From NCBI RefSeq assembly GCF_019655855.1, contig NZ_BPFX01000002.1, positions 124,001-188,000 on the forward strand: 64,000 nucleotides of DNA, read 5' to 3'. The translations under genes and the position numbers were made by a program. Within the stretch, counting starts at the first letter, position 1. Every line of letters begins with the position of its first letter. Origin of the DNA: Pseudomonas paralcaligenes. Its GTDB lineage: Bacteria; Pseudomonadota; Gammaproteobacteria; Pseudomonadales; Pseudomonadaceae. Shown piece after piece: positions 1 to 12,235 of the stretch. The notes below the pieces were generated by a model. The model searched no databases. It was not told the origin of the DNA and saw nothing but the letters and a program-made list of their open reading frames with translations.

Positions 1-48
1 GAAGGCAAGGCCTACCGATATCCGCTGTGCTGGCGGTTGATCAAGTGA
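1..48 (+). CDS. C-terminal end of an unidentified protein (partial)
   Basis: The first 16 codons read as an open frame ending in TGA at 46-48, with the terminal residues [10 protein letters not shown] rho-independent terminator follows six bases later, which supports a real gene end. Too little is visible to name a family. The start lies outside the window. Confidence 0.5.
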   Translation, partial: EGKAYRYPLCWRLIK

Positions 49-53
49 TTTCC

Positions 54-77
54 GGGCCCCGCATGCGGGGCCTTTTG
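54..77 (+). terminator. Rho-independent terminator of the first partial gene
   Basis: A perfect palindrome, GGCCCCGCATGCGGGGCC (55-72), is followed directly by TTTT. It sits just after the stop codon at 48 and before the DUF808 gene. Confidence 0.85.
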
Positions 78-142
78 CTGTGCCGCCGGGCATCGAATCG
101 ACCTCGGCGAAACCCTTAACCACTCATACAAGGAAGCCGGAA

Positions 143-1078
143 GTGGCTGGAGCCAGTCTGCTGACACTGCTCGATGACATCGCCAGCGTGCTCGACGATG
201 TTTCGGTGATGACCAAGGTGGCGGCGAAGAAGACCGCCGGTGTGCTGGGCGACGACCTGGCGCTGAACGCCCAGCAGGTGACGGGCGTCAAGGCCGAGCG
301 CGAACTGCCGGTGGTCTGGGCGGTGGCCAAGGGTTCGTTTATCAACAAGGCCATCCTGGTGCCGGCGGCCCTGCTGATCAGCGCCTTCGCGCCCTGGCTG
401 GTGACGCCGCTGCTGATGTTGGGCGGCGCCTTCCTCTGTTACGAGGGCTTCGAGAAGCTGGCGCACAAGTTCCTGCACAGCAAGGAAGAAGACCAGCAGC
501 GCCACGCCGAGCACGTCCAGGCGCTGGCGGACCCGGCGGTGGACGTCCAGGCGTTCGAGAAGGAGAAGATCAAGGGCGCGGTGCGCACCGACTTCATTCT
601 TTCCGCCGAGATCATCGCCATCACTCTGGGGGTGGTGGCCGAGCAGGCGTTCCTGCAGCAAGTGATCGTGCTGTCCGGTATCGCCCTGCTGATGACCGTC
701 GGCGTGTACGGCCTGGTTGCCGGCATCGTCAAGCTGGACGACGCTGGCCTGTACCTGAGCCAGCGCGCCAGTGCCGCGGCCCAGGGCCTGGGGCGTGGCA
801 TCCTGTGGCTGGCGCCCTGGCTGATGAAGTTGCTGTCGGTGGTGGGCACGGCGGCCATGTTCATGGTCGGCGGCGGCATCCTCACCCACGGCATTCCCGG
901 TGCCCACGAGCTGATCCACCACTGGAGCGAGGCGGTTGCCGGCGTGCCCGCCGTCGGTGGTGTGCTGGCCGTGCTGGCGCCGACCCTGATCAACGCGCTG
1001 TTCGGCGTGCTGGCAGGCGGCGTGGTGCTGGCTGTGGTGAGTGTCGTCGGCAAGGCCTGGAAGGCCCTGCGTTCCTGA
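143..1078 (+). CDS. DUF808 family inner-membrane protein
   Basis: The protein matches the DUF808 (YedI-like) family: it opens with [19 protein letters not shown] and continues with the family-typical [18 protein letters not shown]. It has several hydrophobic segments (roughly residues 70-100, 180-205, 225-275 and 285-310), so it is a multi-pass inner-membrane protein of unknown biochemical function. I chose the GTG at 143 because AAGGA lies upstream and family members begin M-A-G-x-SLL. A GTG at 80 is in frame but would add 21 residues unlike the family. It is followed by convergent crc. Confidence 0.9.
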   Translation: MAGASLLTLLDDIASVLDDVSVMTKVAAKKTAGVLGDDLALNAQQVTGVKAERELPVVWAVAKGSFINKAILVPAALLISAFAPWLVTPLLMLGGAFLCYEGFEKLAHKFLHSKEEDQQRHAEHVQALADPAVDVQAFEKEKIKGAVRTDFILSAEIIAITLGVVAEQAFLQQVIVLSGIALLMTVGVYGLVAGIVKLDDAGLYLSQRASAAAQGLGRGILWLAPWLMKLLSVVGTAAMFMVGGGILTHGIPGAHELIHHWSEAVAGVPAVGGVLAVLAPTLINALFGVLAGGVVLAVVSVVGKAWKALRS

Positions 1079-1099
1079 CGCCTGACGAACTGGCTGCGG

Positions 1100-1879
1100 C
1101 TAGACGCTGAGCAGCCAGTCGTAGTCGACGATCAGCGGCGCGTGCTGGGAGAAGCGCGGCTGGCGCGGCAGCTTGGCGTTGCGCACGATGCGGCGCATGC
1201 CGGGGGTGAGCAGCTGGTAGTCGAAGCGCCAGCCGAGGTTGAGCATCTCGGCCTGCTCGTTGTCCGGCCACCAGCTGTACTGGTCGCCCTCGCGGCTGAC
1301 TTCGCGCAGCGCGTCGACGTAGCCCATGGTGCCGATCACTTCGTCCAGCCACGCGCGCTCGGGGGCGAGGAAGCCCGGCAGCTGCTGGCTGTCGCGCCAG
1401 TTCTTCACGTCCAGCTTCTGGTGCGCCACGTAGAGCGAGCCGCAGTAGATGTACTCGCGGCGCTTGCGGCGCTGCTTGTCCAGGTAGCCGGTGAAGTCGT
1501 CGATGAACTTGAACTTGTGGTTCAGGCTCTCGTCGCCGCCCTGGCCGGACGGCAGCAACAGGGTGGCGATGCTCACCTTGTCGAAGTCGGCCTGCAGGTA
1601 GCGCCCGTAACGGTCGGCCATCTCGAAGCCGAGGCCGTGGATCACCGCCTTGGGTTGCAGGCGCGAGTAGAGCGCCACGCCGCCCTGGGCAGGCACTTCG
1701 GCATCGGCCGCATAGAGAAAATAGCCATCCAGCTGGTAGGCCGGATCGTCCAGTTCGAAGGAAGAGACTCTTGTATCCTGCAGGCAGATCACGTCGGCAT
1801 TCTGGGCCTGCAGCCAGCTGAGCAAACCTCGCTCGACCGCGGCCTGAATACCATTCACGTTCACACTGATGATCCGCAT
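1100..1879 (-). CDS. crc: Catabolite repression control protein Crc
   Basis: This 259-residue protein has the exonuclease III/EEP fold and the exact length of Pseudomonas Crc. Crc acts with Hfq to repress translation of mRNAs that carry A-rich (CA) motifs when preferred carbon sources are present. The fold is recognisable from MRIISVNVNGIQAAVERGL at the N terminus. The nuclease signature is degenerate: the usual LQET is LQDT, and the catalytic S-D-H near the C terminus is SQH, in keeping with reports that Crc lacks nuclease activity. It is divergent from pyrE, the standard Pseudomonas arrangement. An ordinary exonuclease III is the alternative, but the neighbourhood and the altered residues argue against it. 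Confidence 0.95.
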   Translation of the reverse strand: MRIISVNVNGIQAAVERGLLSWLQAQNADVICLQDTRVSSFELDDPAYQLDGYFLYAADAEVPAQGGVALYSRLQPKAVIHGLGFEMADRYGRYLQADFDKVSIATLLLPSGQGGDESLNHKFKFIDDFTGYLDKQRRKRREYIYCGSLYVAHQKLDVKNWRDSQQLPGFLAPERAWLDEVIGTMGYVDALREVSREGDQYSWWPDNEQAEMLNLGWRFDYQLLTPGMRRIVRNAKLPRQPRFSQHAPLIVDYDWLLSV

Positions 1880-1901
1880 AAATGGCCCCTGAAAACTCGT
1901 G

Positions 1902-1916
1902 CGGGTATGATACCCG
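1902..1916. promoter_or_regulatory. Palindrome in the crc-pyrE divergent promoter region
   Basis: CGGGTAT-g-ATACCCG is a perfect 7-bp-arm palindrome in the 127-bp crc-pyrE intergenic region. It carries a TATGAT-like -10 hexamer on the plus strand and TATCAT on the minus strand, so it could serve either gene. No convincing -35 is visible on either side, so promoter assignment is tentative. Confidence 0.35.
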
Positions 1917-2006
1917 AGTTATTCCCATTAGCTAGATTCATGGGACTTGCGAGCCGCGTGCGTGGTATCGGAAGCTCCCGTAGAGCCGTGCCCTCCGGAG
2001 TCCTTC

Positions 2007-2648
2007 ATGCAGGCGTACCAGCGCGAATTCATCCGTTTTGCCATCGAGCGCGGCGTGCTGCGTTTCGGCGAGTTCACCCTCAAGTCCGGGCGCACCAGTC
2101 CCTACTTCTTCAACGCGGGCCTGTTCGACAGCGGCCTGGCCCTGGCCAGGCTGGGGCGTTTCTACGCCTCCGCGCTGATGGATGCGGGCATCGGCTTCGA
2201 CGTGCTGTTCGGGCCGGCCTACAAGGGCATCCCCCTCGCGGCCGCCACCGCCGTGGCGCTGGCCGAGCAGCACGACCGCGACCTGCCGTGGTGCTTCAAC
2301 CGCAAGGAAGCCAAGGACCACGGCGAGGGCGGCACCCTGGTCGGCGCGCCGCTGGCCGGGCGGGTGATGATCGTCGACGACGTGATTACCGCCGGCACCG
2401 CGATCCGCGAGGTGATGCAGATCATCCAGGGCCAGGGCGCCCAGGCGGCCGGCGTGCTGATCGCGCTGAACCGCCAGGAACGTGGCAAGGGCGAGCTGTC
2501 GGCGATCCAGGAAGTGGAGCGCGACTACGGCATGCCGGTGATCAGTATTGTTTCCCTGGAGCAGGTGCTGGATTATCTGGCAGGCGATGCTGAACTCAAG
2601 AAGCACCTGCCGGCGGTGGAGGCCTACCGCGCGCAGTACGGCATCTGA
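2007..2648 (+). CDS. pyrE: Orotate phosphoribosyltransferase
   Basis: PyrE converts orotate and PRPP to orotidine 5'-phosphate, the fifth step of de novo pyrimidine synthesis. At 213 residues it has the normal length. The type I PRTase PRPP-binding motif [12 protein letters not shown] is present, as are the family N terminus ([20 protein letters not shown]) and the flexible-loop region [10 protein letters not shown]. The ATG at 2007 is preceded by CGGAG at 1996-2000. Upstream in-frame codons from 1947 lack a ribosome site and family similarity. It is divergent from crc and followed after 30 bases by the DUF4124 gene. Confidence 0.96.
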   Translation: MQAYQREFIRFAIERGVLRFGEFTLKSGRTSPYFFNAGLFDSGLALARLGRFYASALMDAGIGFDVLFGPAYKGIPLAAATAVALAEQHDRDLPWCFNRKEAKDHGEGGTLVGAPLAGRVMIVDDVITAGTAIREVMQIIQGQGAQAAGVLIALNRQERGKGELSAIQEVERDYGMPVISIVSLEQVLDYLAGDAELKKHLPAVEAYRAQYGI

Positions 2649-2653
2649 AAACC

Positions 2654-2661
2654 AACAATAA
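2654..2661 (+). promoter_or_regulatory. AANAANAA (Crc/Hfq-type) motif before the DUF4124 gene
   Basis: AACAATAA fits the AANAANAA consensus of Hfq/Crc translational repression targets exactly. It lies in the ribosome-binding region of the following gene. Short A-rich motifs arise by chance, so this is only a candidate. Confidence 0.3.
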
Positions 2662-2678
2662 ACAGGATGTGCTTGCTC

Positions 2679-3266
2679 ATGCTCAAACCGGTCGCGCTCA
2701 GTCTGTCCCTGGCTCTGGGGTTCGGCCATGTGCCGCTTGTGATGGCGGGCGAGTATTACCGCTATCGCAACGACAAGGGCGTGACGGTGCTCGACCGCCT
2801 GGGCGTGCCGCCTGAGTACATCGAGAAAGGCTACCAGGTGGTGGACGAGCAGGGCCGGGTGGTGCGCGACGTGCCGCCGGCGCCCAGCCTGGAAGAGCGC
2901 AAGCGGATGATCGAGGAGAAGGCCAAGGCCAAGTCCGACGTCCACCTGCTGCGCATGTACTCCGAGCCGGAGGACGTCGACCGTGCCCGCGATCGCAAGC
3001 TGGCCGAGCTGGACGGCGTCATCGGTGTGGCCCACAGCAACCTCAGCTCGCTGCACACCCAGCAGGCCAACCTGCAGGCCCAGGCCGCGGAGTTCGAGCG
3101 CGCCGGCCGCGAAGTGCCGGAGCACCTGCTGGTGCAGATCGAGAACATCAAGGCCGAGCAGGTCGGTGTGGAGCGCGATATCCAGCGCTACCAGAAGAAC
3201 CGCGCCGAGGCCGAGACCTCCTTCGCCGCCGACCGCGCGCGCCTGGTCGAACTGCGGGGCGAGTGA
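2679..3266 (+). CDS. Exported DUF4124-like protein with coiled coil
   Basis: A Sec signal peptide (MLKPVALSLSLALGFGHVPLVMA) is followed by a short DUF4124-like segment (GEYYRYRNDKGVTVLDRLGVPPEYI). A charged, largely helical region (about residues 65-195) rich in Glu, Arg, Ala and Gln probably forms a coiled coil. No enzymatic motif is visible and the role is unknown; it is predicted periplasmic. The ATG at 2679 is preferred because the AGG at 2664-2666 abuts the other in-frame ATG (2667) and cannot serve it. The gene is convergent with argB. Confidence 0.75.
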   Translation: MLKPVALSLSLALGFGHVPLVMAGEYYRYRNDKGVTVLDRLGVPPEYIEKGYQVVDEQGRVVRDVPPAPSLEERKRMIEEKAKAKSDVHLLRMYSEPEDVDRARDRKLAELDGVIGVAHSNLSSLHTQQANLQAQAAEFERAGREVPEHLLVQIENIKAEQVGVERDIQRYQKNRAEAETSFAADRARLVELRGE

Positions 3267-3288
3267 GCCCGCCCCGCAGGCGCCATCC

Positions 3289-6806
<3,518 letters not shown>

Positions 6807-6847
6807 GCAACGTCTCCCTGGCAATGCATCCTGATGGGCGGGCTGAC

Positions 6848-7303
6848 TCAGTGGCTACCGGAATGGCCGAAGCCGCCGGCGCCGCGTTGGCTGGCGTCGA
6901 ACTCCTCGACCAGCTCAAAATGCGCCTGCACCACCGGCACCAGCACCAGTTGGGCGATGCGCTCGCCGATGGCGATGGTGAAGGGCGTCTGGCCGCGGTT
7001 CCAGCAGGACACCATCAGCTCGCCCTGGTAGTCCGAGTCGATCAGCCCGACCAGGTTGCCCAGCACCACGCCATGTTTGTGGCCGAGGCCGGAGCGCGGC
7101 AGCACCAGCGCGGCCAGGCCCGGATCGGCGATATAGATGGACAGGCCGGTGGGGATCAGCAGGGTCTGGCCCGGCTCGAGGACGGTGTCTTCCTTGAGCA
7201 TGGCGCGCAGGTCGAGGCCGGCGGAGCCCGGGGTGGCGTACTGCGGCAGGGGGAAGTCGCTGCCCAGGCGCGGGTCGAGGATCTTGGCTTGCAGAGCGTG
7301 CAT
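6848..7303 (-). CDS. dut: Deoxyuridine triphosphatase (dUTPase)
   Basis: Dut hydrolyses dUTP to dUMP and pyrophosphate. This limits uracil incorporation into DNA and supplies dTMP precursor. All five trimeric dUTPase motifs can be seen: [33 protein letters not shown] (catalytic Asp), [11 protein letters not shown], and the C-terminal Gly-rich [10 protein letters not shown]. Its 151 residues are standard. It sits between coaBC (24 bases upstream) and algC on the same strand, the usual coaBC-dut-algC-argB order in Pseudomonas. Confidence 0.97.
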   Translation of the reverse strand: MHALQAKILDPRLGSDFPLPQYATPGSAGLDLRAMLKEDTVLEPGQTLLIPTGLSIYIADPGLAALVLPRSGLGHKHGVVLGNLVGLIDSDYQGELMVSCWNRGQTPFTIAIGERIAQLVLVPVVQAHFELVEEFDASQRGAGGFGHSGSH

Positions 7304-7327
7304 GGCGGGTTCCGTAGACGAATGGTG

Positions 7328-8536
7328 TCAGGCGCGGTTCAGGCGCTCGGCGATGAAGGCCACCAGTTGGCGGGCGATCTTGCTCTTGCTGGTCTGGGCG
7401 AAGGCGCTCGCCTGCAGTTCGCGGTCGATCACGGTGATGGCGTTCTCTTCGCTGTTGAAGCCGATGGTCGGGTTGGCCACGTCGTTGGCGACGATCAGGT
7501 CGAGGTTCTTGTCCTTCAGCTTGCGCGCAGCATAGCCGAGCAGGTTCTCGGTTTCTGCGGCGAAGCCCACGCTGAAGGGACGATCCTGGCGGCCGGCGAT
7601 GGTGGCGAGGATGTCCGGGTTGCGCACCAGCTGCAGGAGCAGGCCCTCGCCGCTGGCGGGGTCCTTCTTCAGCTTGTGCTCGGCGACCACTTCCGGGCGG
7701 TAGTCGGCCACGGCGGCCGAGGCGATCAGCAGGTCACAGGGCATGGCGGCCTCGCAGGCGGCCAGCATGTCGCGGGCGCTGACCACGTCGATGCGGTTGA
7801 CCCGGTCGGGCGTCGGCAGGTGTACCGGGCCGGTGACCAGGGTGACCTTGGCGCCGGCCTCCACGGCCGCCTCGGCGAGGGCGAAGCCCATCTTGCCGGA
7901 GCTGTGGTTGGTGATGTAACGCACCGGGTCGATGTTTTCCTGGGTCGGGCCGGCGGTGATCAGCACGTGGCGGCCGGTCAGCGCCTGGCGCTGGAAGCAG
8001 TCGGCGGCGCGCTGGGCCAGCTCGTCGGCTTCCAGCATGCGGCCGGGACCGACGTCGCCGCAGGCCTGGCTGCCCGCGGCGGGACCGAACAGGTGCATGC
8101 CGCGCTGCAGCAGGACCTTGGCGTTGGCCTGGGTGGCCTCGTCGCGCCACATGGCCTGGTTCATCGCCGGGGCCAGCGCGACCTGGGCGTCGGTGGCCAG
8201 CACCAGGGTGGTGAGCAGGTCGTCGGCCACGCCCTGGGTCAGCCGCGCCATGAGGTCGGCGGTAGCCGGGGCGATCAGCACCAGGTCGGCCCACTTGGCC
8301 AGTTCGATGTGGCCCATGGCGGCCTCGGCGGCCGGGTCGAGCAGGTCGAGGTGGACCGGGTGCCCGGACAGCGCCTGCAGGGTCAGCGGGGTGATGAACT
8401 CGCGGCCGCCGCGGGTCATGACCACCCGCACCTCGGCGCCCTGGTCGCGCAGGCGGCGGACCAGTTCGGCGCTCTTGTAGGCGGCGATGCCGCCGCCCAC
8501 GCCCAGGACGATGCGTTTCCGATACAGCCGCTGCAT
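7328..8536 (-). CDS. coaBC: Bifunctional phosphopantothenoylcysteine decarboxylase / phosphopantothenate-cysteine ligase
   Basis: CoaBC carries out two consecutive steps of coenzyme A synthesis. The N-terminal flavoprotein CoaC domain shows VLGVGGGIAAYKSAELVRRL, the conserved His in MGHIELAKW, the PxMNxxMW motif (PAMNQAMW) and the Cys-containing loop GSQACGDVGPGRM. The C-terminal CoaB domain starts near GRHVLITAGPTQENIDPVRY and includes NHSSGKMGFALAEAA and the KLKKDPASGEG loop. At 402 residues it is full length. It is divergent from radC across 164 bases and heads the dut-algC-argB cluster. Confidence 0.96.
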   Translation of the reverse strand: MQRLYRKRIVLGVGGGIAAYKSAELVRRLRDQGAEVRVVMTRGGREFITPLTLQALSGHPVHLDLLDPAAEAAMGHIELAKWADLVLIAPATADLMARLTQGVADDLLTTLVLATDAQVALAPAMNQAMWRDEATQANAKVLLQRGMHLFGPAAGSQACGDVGPGRMLEADELAQRAADCFQRQALTGRHVLITAGPTQENIDPVRYITNHSSGKMGFALAEAAVEAGAKVTLVTGPVHLPTPDRVNRIDVVSARDMLAACEAAMPCDLLIASAAVADYRPEVVAEHKLKKDPASGEGLLLQLVRNPDILATIAGRQDRPFSVGFAAETENLLGYAARKLKDKNLDLIVANDVANPTIGFNSEENAITVIDRELQASAFAQTSKSKIARQLVAFIAERLNRA

Positions 8537-8700
8537 AGGCCTGCCTTAATAATGTGGTGTGGATAGCAACGCGTGGAGGCGCCTCCCCAGGCCGACCAAC
8601 GCGCCAAAAAAGCCGGGCTAAGATAGCACAGGGCCTGCGCCGGAACAGCGGGCTGCACGGGGCGCCTTCGCGCGCCGTCCATTCGTCACAAGGAGGTGCC

Positions 8701-9375
8701 ATGAGCATACGCGACTGGCCCGCGGCGGAACGCCCGCGGGAAAAACTGCTGCAACTGGGGGCGGCGGCGCTGAGCGACGCCGAACTGCTGGCCATCTTCC
8801 TGCGCACCGGGGTGTCCGGCCACAGCGCGGTGGACCTGTCCCGCCGCCTGCTCGCCGACTTCGGCAGCCTGCGCGCCCTGCTGGAGGCCGACCTCGGCGC
8901 CTTCGGCCAGCGCCTGGGGTTGGGGCCGGCCAAGTACGCCCAGCTGCAGGCGGTGCTGGAGATGAGCCGGCGCCACCTGGCCGAGCGGCTGCGCCGTGAC
9001 TCCGCGCTGGAGAGCCCGCAGGCGGTGCGCGACTACCTGAAGGCGCGCCTGCGCCACGAGCACCACGAGGTGTTCGGCTGCCTGTTCCTCGACGCCAAGC
9101 ACCGGGTGATCTGCTTCGAGGCGCTGTTCTTCGGCAGCATCGACGGGGCCAGCGTCTACCCGCGCCAGGTGGTCAAGCGCGCCCTGGCGCATAACGCCGC
9201 GGCGGCCATCCTGGTGCACAACCACCCGTCCGGCATCGCCGAGCCCAGCCAGGCCGACCGCCTGCTCACCGAGCGCCTGCAGGAGGCCCTCGACATGATC
9301 GAGGTGCGCGTGCTCGACCACTTCATCGTCGGCGACGGCGAGCCGCTGTCGATGGCCGAGTACGGCTGGCTGTAG
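8701..9375 (+). CDS. radC: RadC family JAB/MPN-domain protein
   Basis: This 224-residue protein has an N-terminal helix-hairpin-helix-like region, [13 protein letters not shown] being typical, and a C-terminal JAB domain. The metal motif [17 protein letters not shown] supplies the H-x-H, Ser and Asp ligands of a zinc metalloprotease-like centre. RadC was once linked to DNA repair, but its function is unsettled. The ATG at 8701 follows a strong AAGGAGG at 8690-8696. A candidate -10 (TAAGAT, 8619-8624) lies in the intergenic region with no clear -35. The stop is one base from the convergent stop of the next gene. Confidence 0.94.
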   Translation: MSIRDWPAAERPREKLLQLGAAALSDAELLAIFLRTGVSGHSAVDLSRRLLADFGSLRALLEADLGAFGQRLGLGPAKYAQLQAVLEMSRRHLAERLRRDSALESPQAVRDYLKARLRHEHHEVFGCLFLDAKHRVICFEALFFGSIDGASVYPRQVVKRALAHNAAAAILVHNHPSGIAEPSQADRLLTERLQEALDMIEVRVLDHFIVGDGEPLSMAEYGWL

Positions 9376-9376
9376 A

Positions 9377-10954
9377 TCAGGGGGCCAGCTTCACCCTGGA
9401 GAAGTCCTGGCGGCCGAACGGGCTGACCTGGTAGCCACTCACCTTGTCGCTGTGCAGGGCGAAGGCGGTGGGGTGGGCCAGCGGCAGCCACAGTGCCTGC
9501 TGCTGGATGATGGCCTGGGCCTGGCGGTACAGCGCATCGCGCTGTTGCTGGTCGCTGGCGGCCTTGCCCTCGGCGATCAGCTTGTCCAGCTGCGGGTCGC
9601 AGTAGCGGGCGAAGTTCAGGCCGGAGTCCACCGAGGCGCAGGCGAATTGCGGGGTGAGGAAGTTGTCCGGGTCGCCGTTGTCGCCGGCCCAGCCCATGAA
9701 CAGCAGGTCGTGCTCGCCGGCCTTGGCCCGGCGGATCAGTTCGCCCCATTCGATCACCCGCACCTCCGCCTGGATGCCGATCTTGGCCAGGTCGGCCTGC
9801 AGCAGCTGGGCGCCGAGCGTCGGGTTGGGATTCAGCAGGCTGCCGGACGGCCGGGTCCAGAGAGTGGTCTTGAAGCCGTCCGCCAGGCCAGCCTCGGCCA
9901 GCAGCGCCTTGGCCTTGTCCGGGTCGTGGGCGTAGCCGGGGAGGTCCTGCGCGTAGCTCCAGGTGTTCGGTGGGTAGGGGCCGCTGGCCGCGGTGGCGCT
10001 GCCCTCGAACACGGCCTTGAGGTAGCTGGCCTTGTCGAAGGCCAGGTTGATGGCCTGGCGCACCTGGGGCTTGTCCAGCGGCGGGTGCTGGCTGTTGAGG
10101 GCGACGAAGGCGGTCATGAAGGCCGGCGTCTCGCTGACCCTGAGCTTCGGTTCCTGGCGCGCGGCCTGCACGTCCAGCGGTTTGGGTGACAGGGCGATGT
10201 GGCATTCGCCGCGCTTGATCTTCTGCAGGCGCACGTTGGCGTCCGGGGTGATGGCGAACACCAGGCCGTCCACGGCCGGCTTGCCGGCGAAGTAGTCGGG
10301 GTTGGCGGTGTAGCGGATCGCCGCGTCCTTCTGGAAGCGCTTGAGCACGAAGGGGCCGGTGCCCACGGGCTGGCTGTTGAGCTTCTCCGGCGTGCCGGCG
10401 GCCAGCAGCTTATCGGCGTACTCGGCGGAATAGATGGAGGCGAAGCCCATGCTCAGGGTGGCGAGGAAGGTGGCGTCCGGGTGCCTGAGGACGAAACGCG
10501 CGCTGGTCGGCGACGGCGCCTCGACCCGTTCGACCAGCTCCGGCCACTGCATGGACTGGGCATGCGGGTAGCCGCCGGCGGCGGTCTTGTGCCAGGGATG
10601 GTTCGGGTCGAGCATGCGCTGGAAGGTGAACAGCACGTCCTCGGCGTTCAGCTCGCGGCTCGGGGTGAACCATGCGGTGCGCTGGAACTTCACCCCGGGG
10701 CGCAGCTGGAAGGTCCAGCTCAGGCCGTCGGCGGACACTTCCCAGCGCTCGGCCAGGCTGGGCACCAGCTCGCCGGTCGCGGCGTCGTAGTCCACCAGGC
10801 GGTTCATCAGCACGTCGGCCGAGGCGTTGGTGGTGGTCAGCGAGTTGTACTGCACCACGTCGAAACCGTCCGGGCTGGCTTCGGTGCACACGGCGAGGGT
10901 GGCGGCCTGGCTCAGCACGGGGGCGAGCAGCAGGGGCAGGGCGGCGAGACGCAT
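9377..10954 (-). CDS. Peptide ABC transporter substrate-binding protein (SBP family 5)
   Basis: This periplasmic solute-binding protein resembles DppA-type dipeptide-binding proteins. A signal peptide (MRLAALPLLLAPVLSQA) precedes a mature start ATLAVCTEASPDGFDVVQYNS, which is characteristic of DppA-like SBPs. Family signatures include LVPSLAERWEVSADGLSWTF, GTGPFVLKRF and QAINLAFDKASYL. It has 525 residues. No permease or ATPase genes are nearby, so this is an orphan binding protein that must share a membrane complex encoded elsewhere. The start at 10954 has GGAGGAA upstream. Substrate specificity cannot be read from the sequence. Confidence 0.9.
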   Translation of the reverse strand: MRLAALPLLLAPVLSQAATLAVCTEASPDGFDVVQYNSLTTTNASADVLMNRLVDYDAATGELVPSLAERWEVSADGLSWTFQLRPGVKFQRTAWFTPSRELNAEDVLFTFQRMLDPNHPWHKTAAGGYPHAQSMQWPELVERVEAPSPTSARFVLRHPDATFLATLSMGFASIYSAEYADKLLAAGTPEKLNSQPVGTGPFVLKRFQKDAAIRYTANPDYFAGKPAVDGLVFAITPDANVRLQKIKRGECHIALSPKPLDVQAARQEPKLRVSETPAFMTAFVALNSQHPPLDKPQVRQAINLAFDKASYLKAVFEGSATAASGPYPPNTWSYAQDLPGYAHDPDKAKALLAEAGLADGFKTTLWTRPSGSLLNPNPTLGAQLLQADLAKIGIQAEVRVIEWGELIRRAKAGEHDLLFMGWAGDNGDPDNFLTPQFACASVDSGLNFARYCDPQLDKLIAEGKAASDQQQRDALYRQAQAIIQQQALWLPLAHPTAFALHSDKVSGYQVSPFGRQDFSRVKLAP

Positions 10955-11100
10955 CTCGGTTCCTCCGAATGGCAAGAGGCCCACCCTAGACAAAAGCGCC
11001 GTGCTAGACAATCGAATCGGGCGACGAGCGGTCATCCCGGCGGCGCGGCGAGGGGCCGCCGTTCCTGGCCGGGAACGGCATTCGCCGGGTGCGGCGATCC

Positions 11101-11129
11101 TTGCGGCTGGTGGGGTGTTCTGGTATAAA
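11101..11129 (+). promoter_or_regulatory. Sigma-70 promoter of rpmB-rpmG
   Basis: TTGCGG (-35, 11101-11106) and TATAAA (-10, 11124-11129) are separated by exactly 17 bases, about 150 bases upstream of rpmB. The 322-base gap between the binding-protein gene and rpmB holds nothing else but a GGGTTGG-type hairpin (11234-11252) in the leader. Confidence 0.65.
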
Positions 11130-11276
11130 GCAGCGCTCTTTTCTAGGGGCCCGGTCCTGCGGCGACGCAAACAGCCGGTAAGACCCCCGAGAAACGCGGC
11201 GCTGAGCGCCAAATGACTATTGAGTTCAAGCGGCCAACCCATGCCGGGTTGGGCATGTGGTTTAGAGGGCTGAGGC

Positions 11277-11513
11277 ATGTCGAGAGTCTGTCAAGTAACC
11301 GGTAAGGGTCCGGTTACCGGGAACAACATTTCCCACGCGAACAACAAAACCCGTCGTCGTTTCCTGCCGAACCTGCAGCATCATCGCTTCTGGGTCGAGT
11401 CCGAGAAGCGCTTCGTGCGTCTGCGCGTTTCCGCCAAGGGCATGCGCATCATCGACAAGCGTGGCATCGACGTAGTGCTGACCGAGCTGCGCGCTCGCGG
11501 CGAAAAGGTCTAA
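11277..11513 (+). CDS. rpmB: 50S ribosomal protein L28
   Basis: L28 is a component of the large ribosomal subunit. The 78-residue protein begins [20 protein letters not shown] and contains [21 protein letters not shown], both strongly family-typical. GAGG lies just upstream of the ATG at 11277. It is followed after 10 bases by rpmG, the universal rpmB-rpmG order in gamma-proteobacteria. An AACAACAA sequence inside the gene encodes the conserved NNK and is not read here as a regulatory site. Confidence 0.98.
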   Translation: MSRVCQVTGKGPVTGNNISHANNKTRRRFLPNLQHHRFWVESEKRFVRLRVSAKGMRIIDKRGIDVVLTELRARGEKV

Positions 11514-11523
11514 GGAGACAATC

Positions 11524-11679
11524 ATGCGTGAACTGATCCGTTTGGTGTCCAGCGCCGGTACCGGCCACTTCTACACCACCGACAAGAACAAGCGCACCAC
11601 CCCGGACAAGATCGAGATCAAGAAATACGATCCGGTCGTCCGCAAGCACGTGATCTACAAGGAAGCCAAGATCAAGTAA
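11524..11679 (+). CDS. rpmG: 50S ribosomal protein L33
   Basis: L33 is a 51-residue large-subunit protein. It begins [19 protein letters not shown] and ends [11 protein letters not shown]. The form lacks the paired CxxC zinc motifs, which makes it the zinc-independent (C-minus) type. The ATG at 11524 follows AAGGAG. It is co-transcribed with rpmB and ends at a strong terminator. Confidence 0.98.
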   Translation: MRELIRLVSSAGTGHFYTTDKNKRTTPDKIEIKKYDPVVRKHVIYKEAKIK

Positions 11680-11702
11680 TTGATCCGGCCCTTGTACGAA
11701 GA

Positions 11703-11724
11703 AACCCGCCTCGGCGGGTTTTTT
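11703..11724 (+). terminator. Rho-independent terminator of rpmB-rpmG
   Basis: AACCCGCC-tc-GGCGGGTT forms an 8-bp stem that runs into TTTTTT, 23 bases after the rpmG stop. Confidence 0.92.
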
Positions 11725-11769
11725 CTTGCCTGCGAAAAGGGGCGGGCAAGGGTGGACTGCTCATTATCG

Positions 11770-11833
11770 GTGGGAGCGAGCTTGCTCGCGAATGGCTCCG
11801 TTAAAGAGCTTCGCGAACAAGTTCGCTCCCACA
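11770..11833. repeat. REP-like palindrome (GTGGGAGCGAGCTTGCTCGCGA type)
   Basis: GTGGGAGCGAGCTTGCTCGCGA and its imperfect inverse TCGCGAACAAGTTCGCTCCCAC form a long hairpin between rpmG and the convergent cupin gene. It belongs to the same family as the elements at 29997, 38875 and 57011. Confidence 0.8.
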
Positions 11834-11844
11834 GAGGTTCGCGT

Positions 11845-12207
11845 TCAGGCCTTGGCCTCGAAGATCACGTACACCTTGCGGCAATGCTCCAGCACTTCCC
11901 AGGTGCCTTTCAGGCCGGCCGGGATGACGAAGCGGTCGCCGGCGCGGACGGTCCGCGCGTTGCCGTCCTGGTCGCGGATCACCGACACGCCCTGCAGGAT
12001 CTCGCAGTACTCGTGCTCGGTGTAGTGGATCGTCCACTGCCCCGGCGCGCCTTCCCAGATGCCCGCGTTGAACTGGCCACAGGGACTGCCGTAGTGGTTG
12101 CGCACGCTTTGCTCGGGGTCGCCCTTGAGGATCTTCTCGGCGGCGGGACGGTAGTGCTCGGGCGCGGTGGCGGCCGTGGCGAAGTCGACGATCTGCTCGA
12201 TGTTCAT
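11845..12207 (-). CDS. Cupin-domain protein
   Basis: This 120-residue single-domain cupin has the first motif as HYTEHEYCEILQG and the second as RAGDRFVIPAGLKGTWEV. It resembles the small Cupin_3 (DUF861) family, whose members often bind a metal or stabilise small nitrogenous metabolites. The catalytic function is unknown. It is divergent from kauB with a shared 215-base regulatory region, which suggests, by inference only, a link with polyamine or amino-aldehyde catabolism. Confidence 0.8.
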   Translation of the reverse strand: MNIEQIVDFATAATAPEHYRPAAEKILKGDPEQSVRNHYGSPCGQFNAGIWEGAPGQWTIHYTEHEYCEILQGVSVIRDQDGNARTVRAGDRFVIPAGLKGTWEVLEHCRKVYVIFEAKA

Positions 12208-12235
12208 GGCGCTTCCTGTTGTTGTAAGACGCGAG

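Noticed and set aside
1142..2593. 483-codon plus-strand frame across crc and pyrE
   Set aside because: It is antisense to crc and then out of frame in pyrE; the chain has no family similarity.
11340..11347. AACAACAA inside rpmB as a Crc site
   Set aside because: It encodes the conserved Asn-Asn-Lys of L28 and is constrained by protein sequence.
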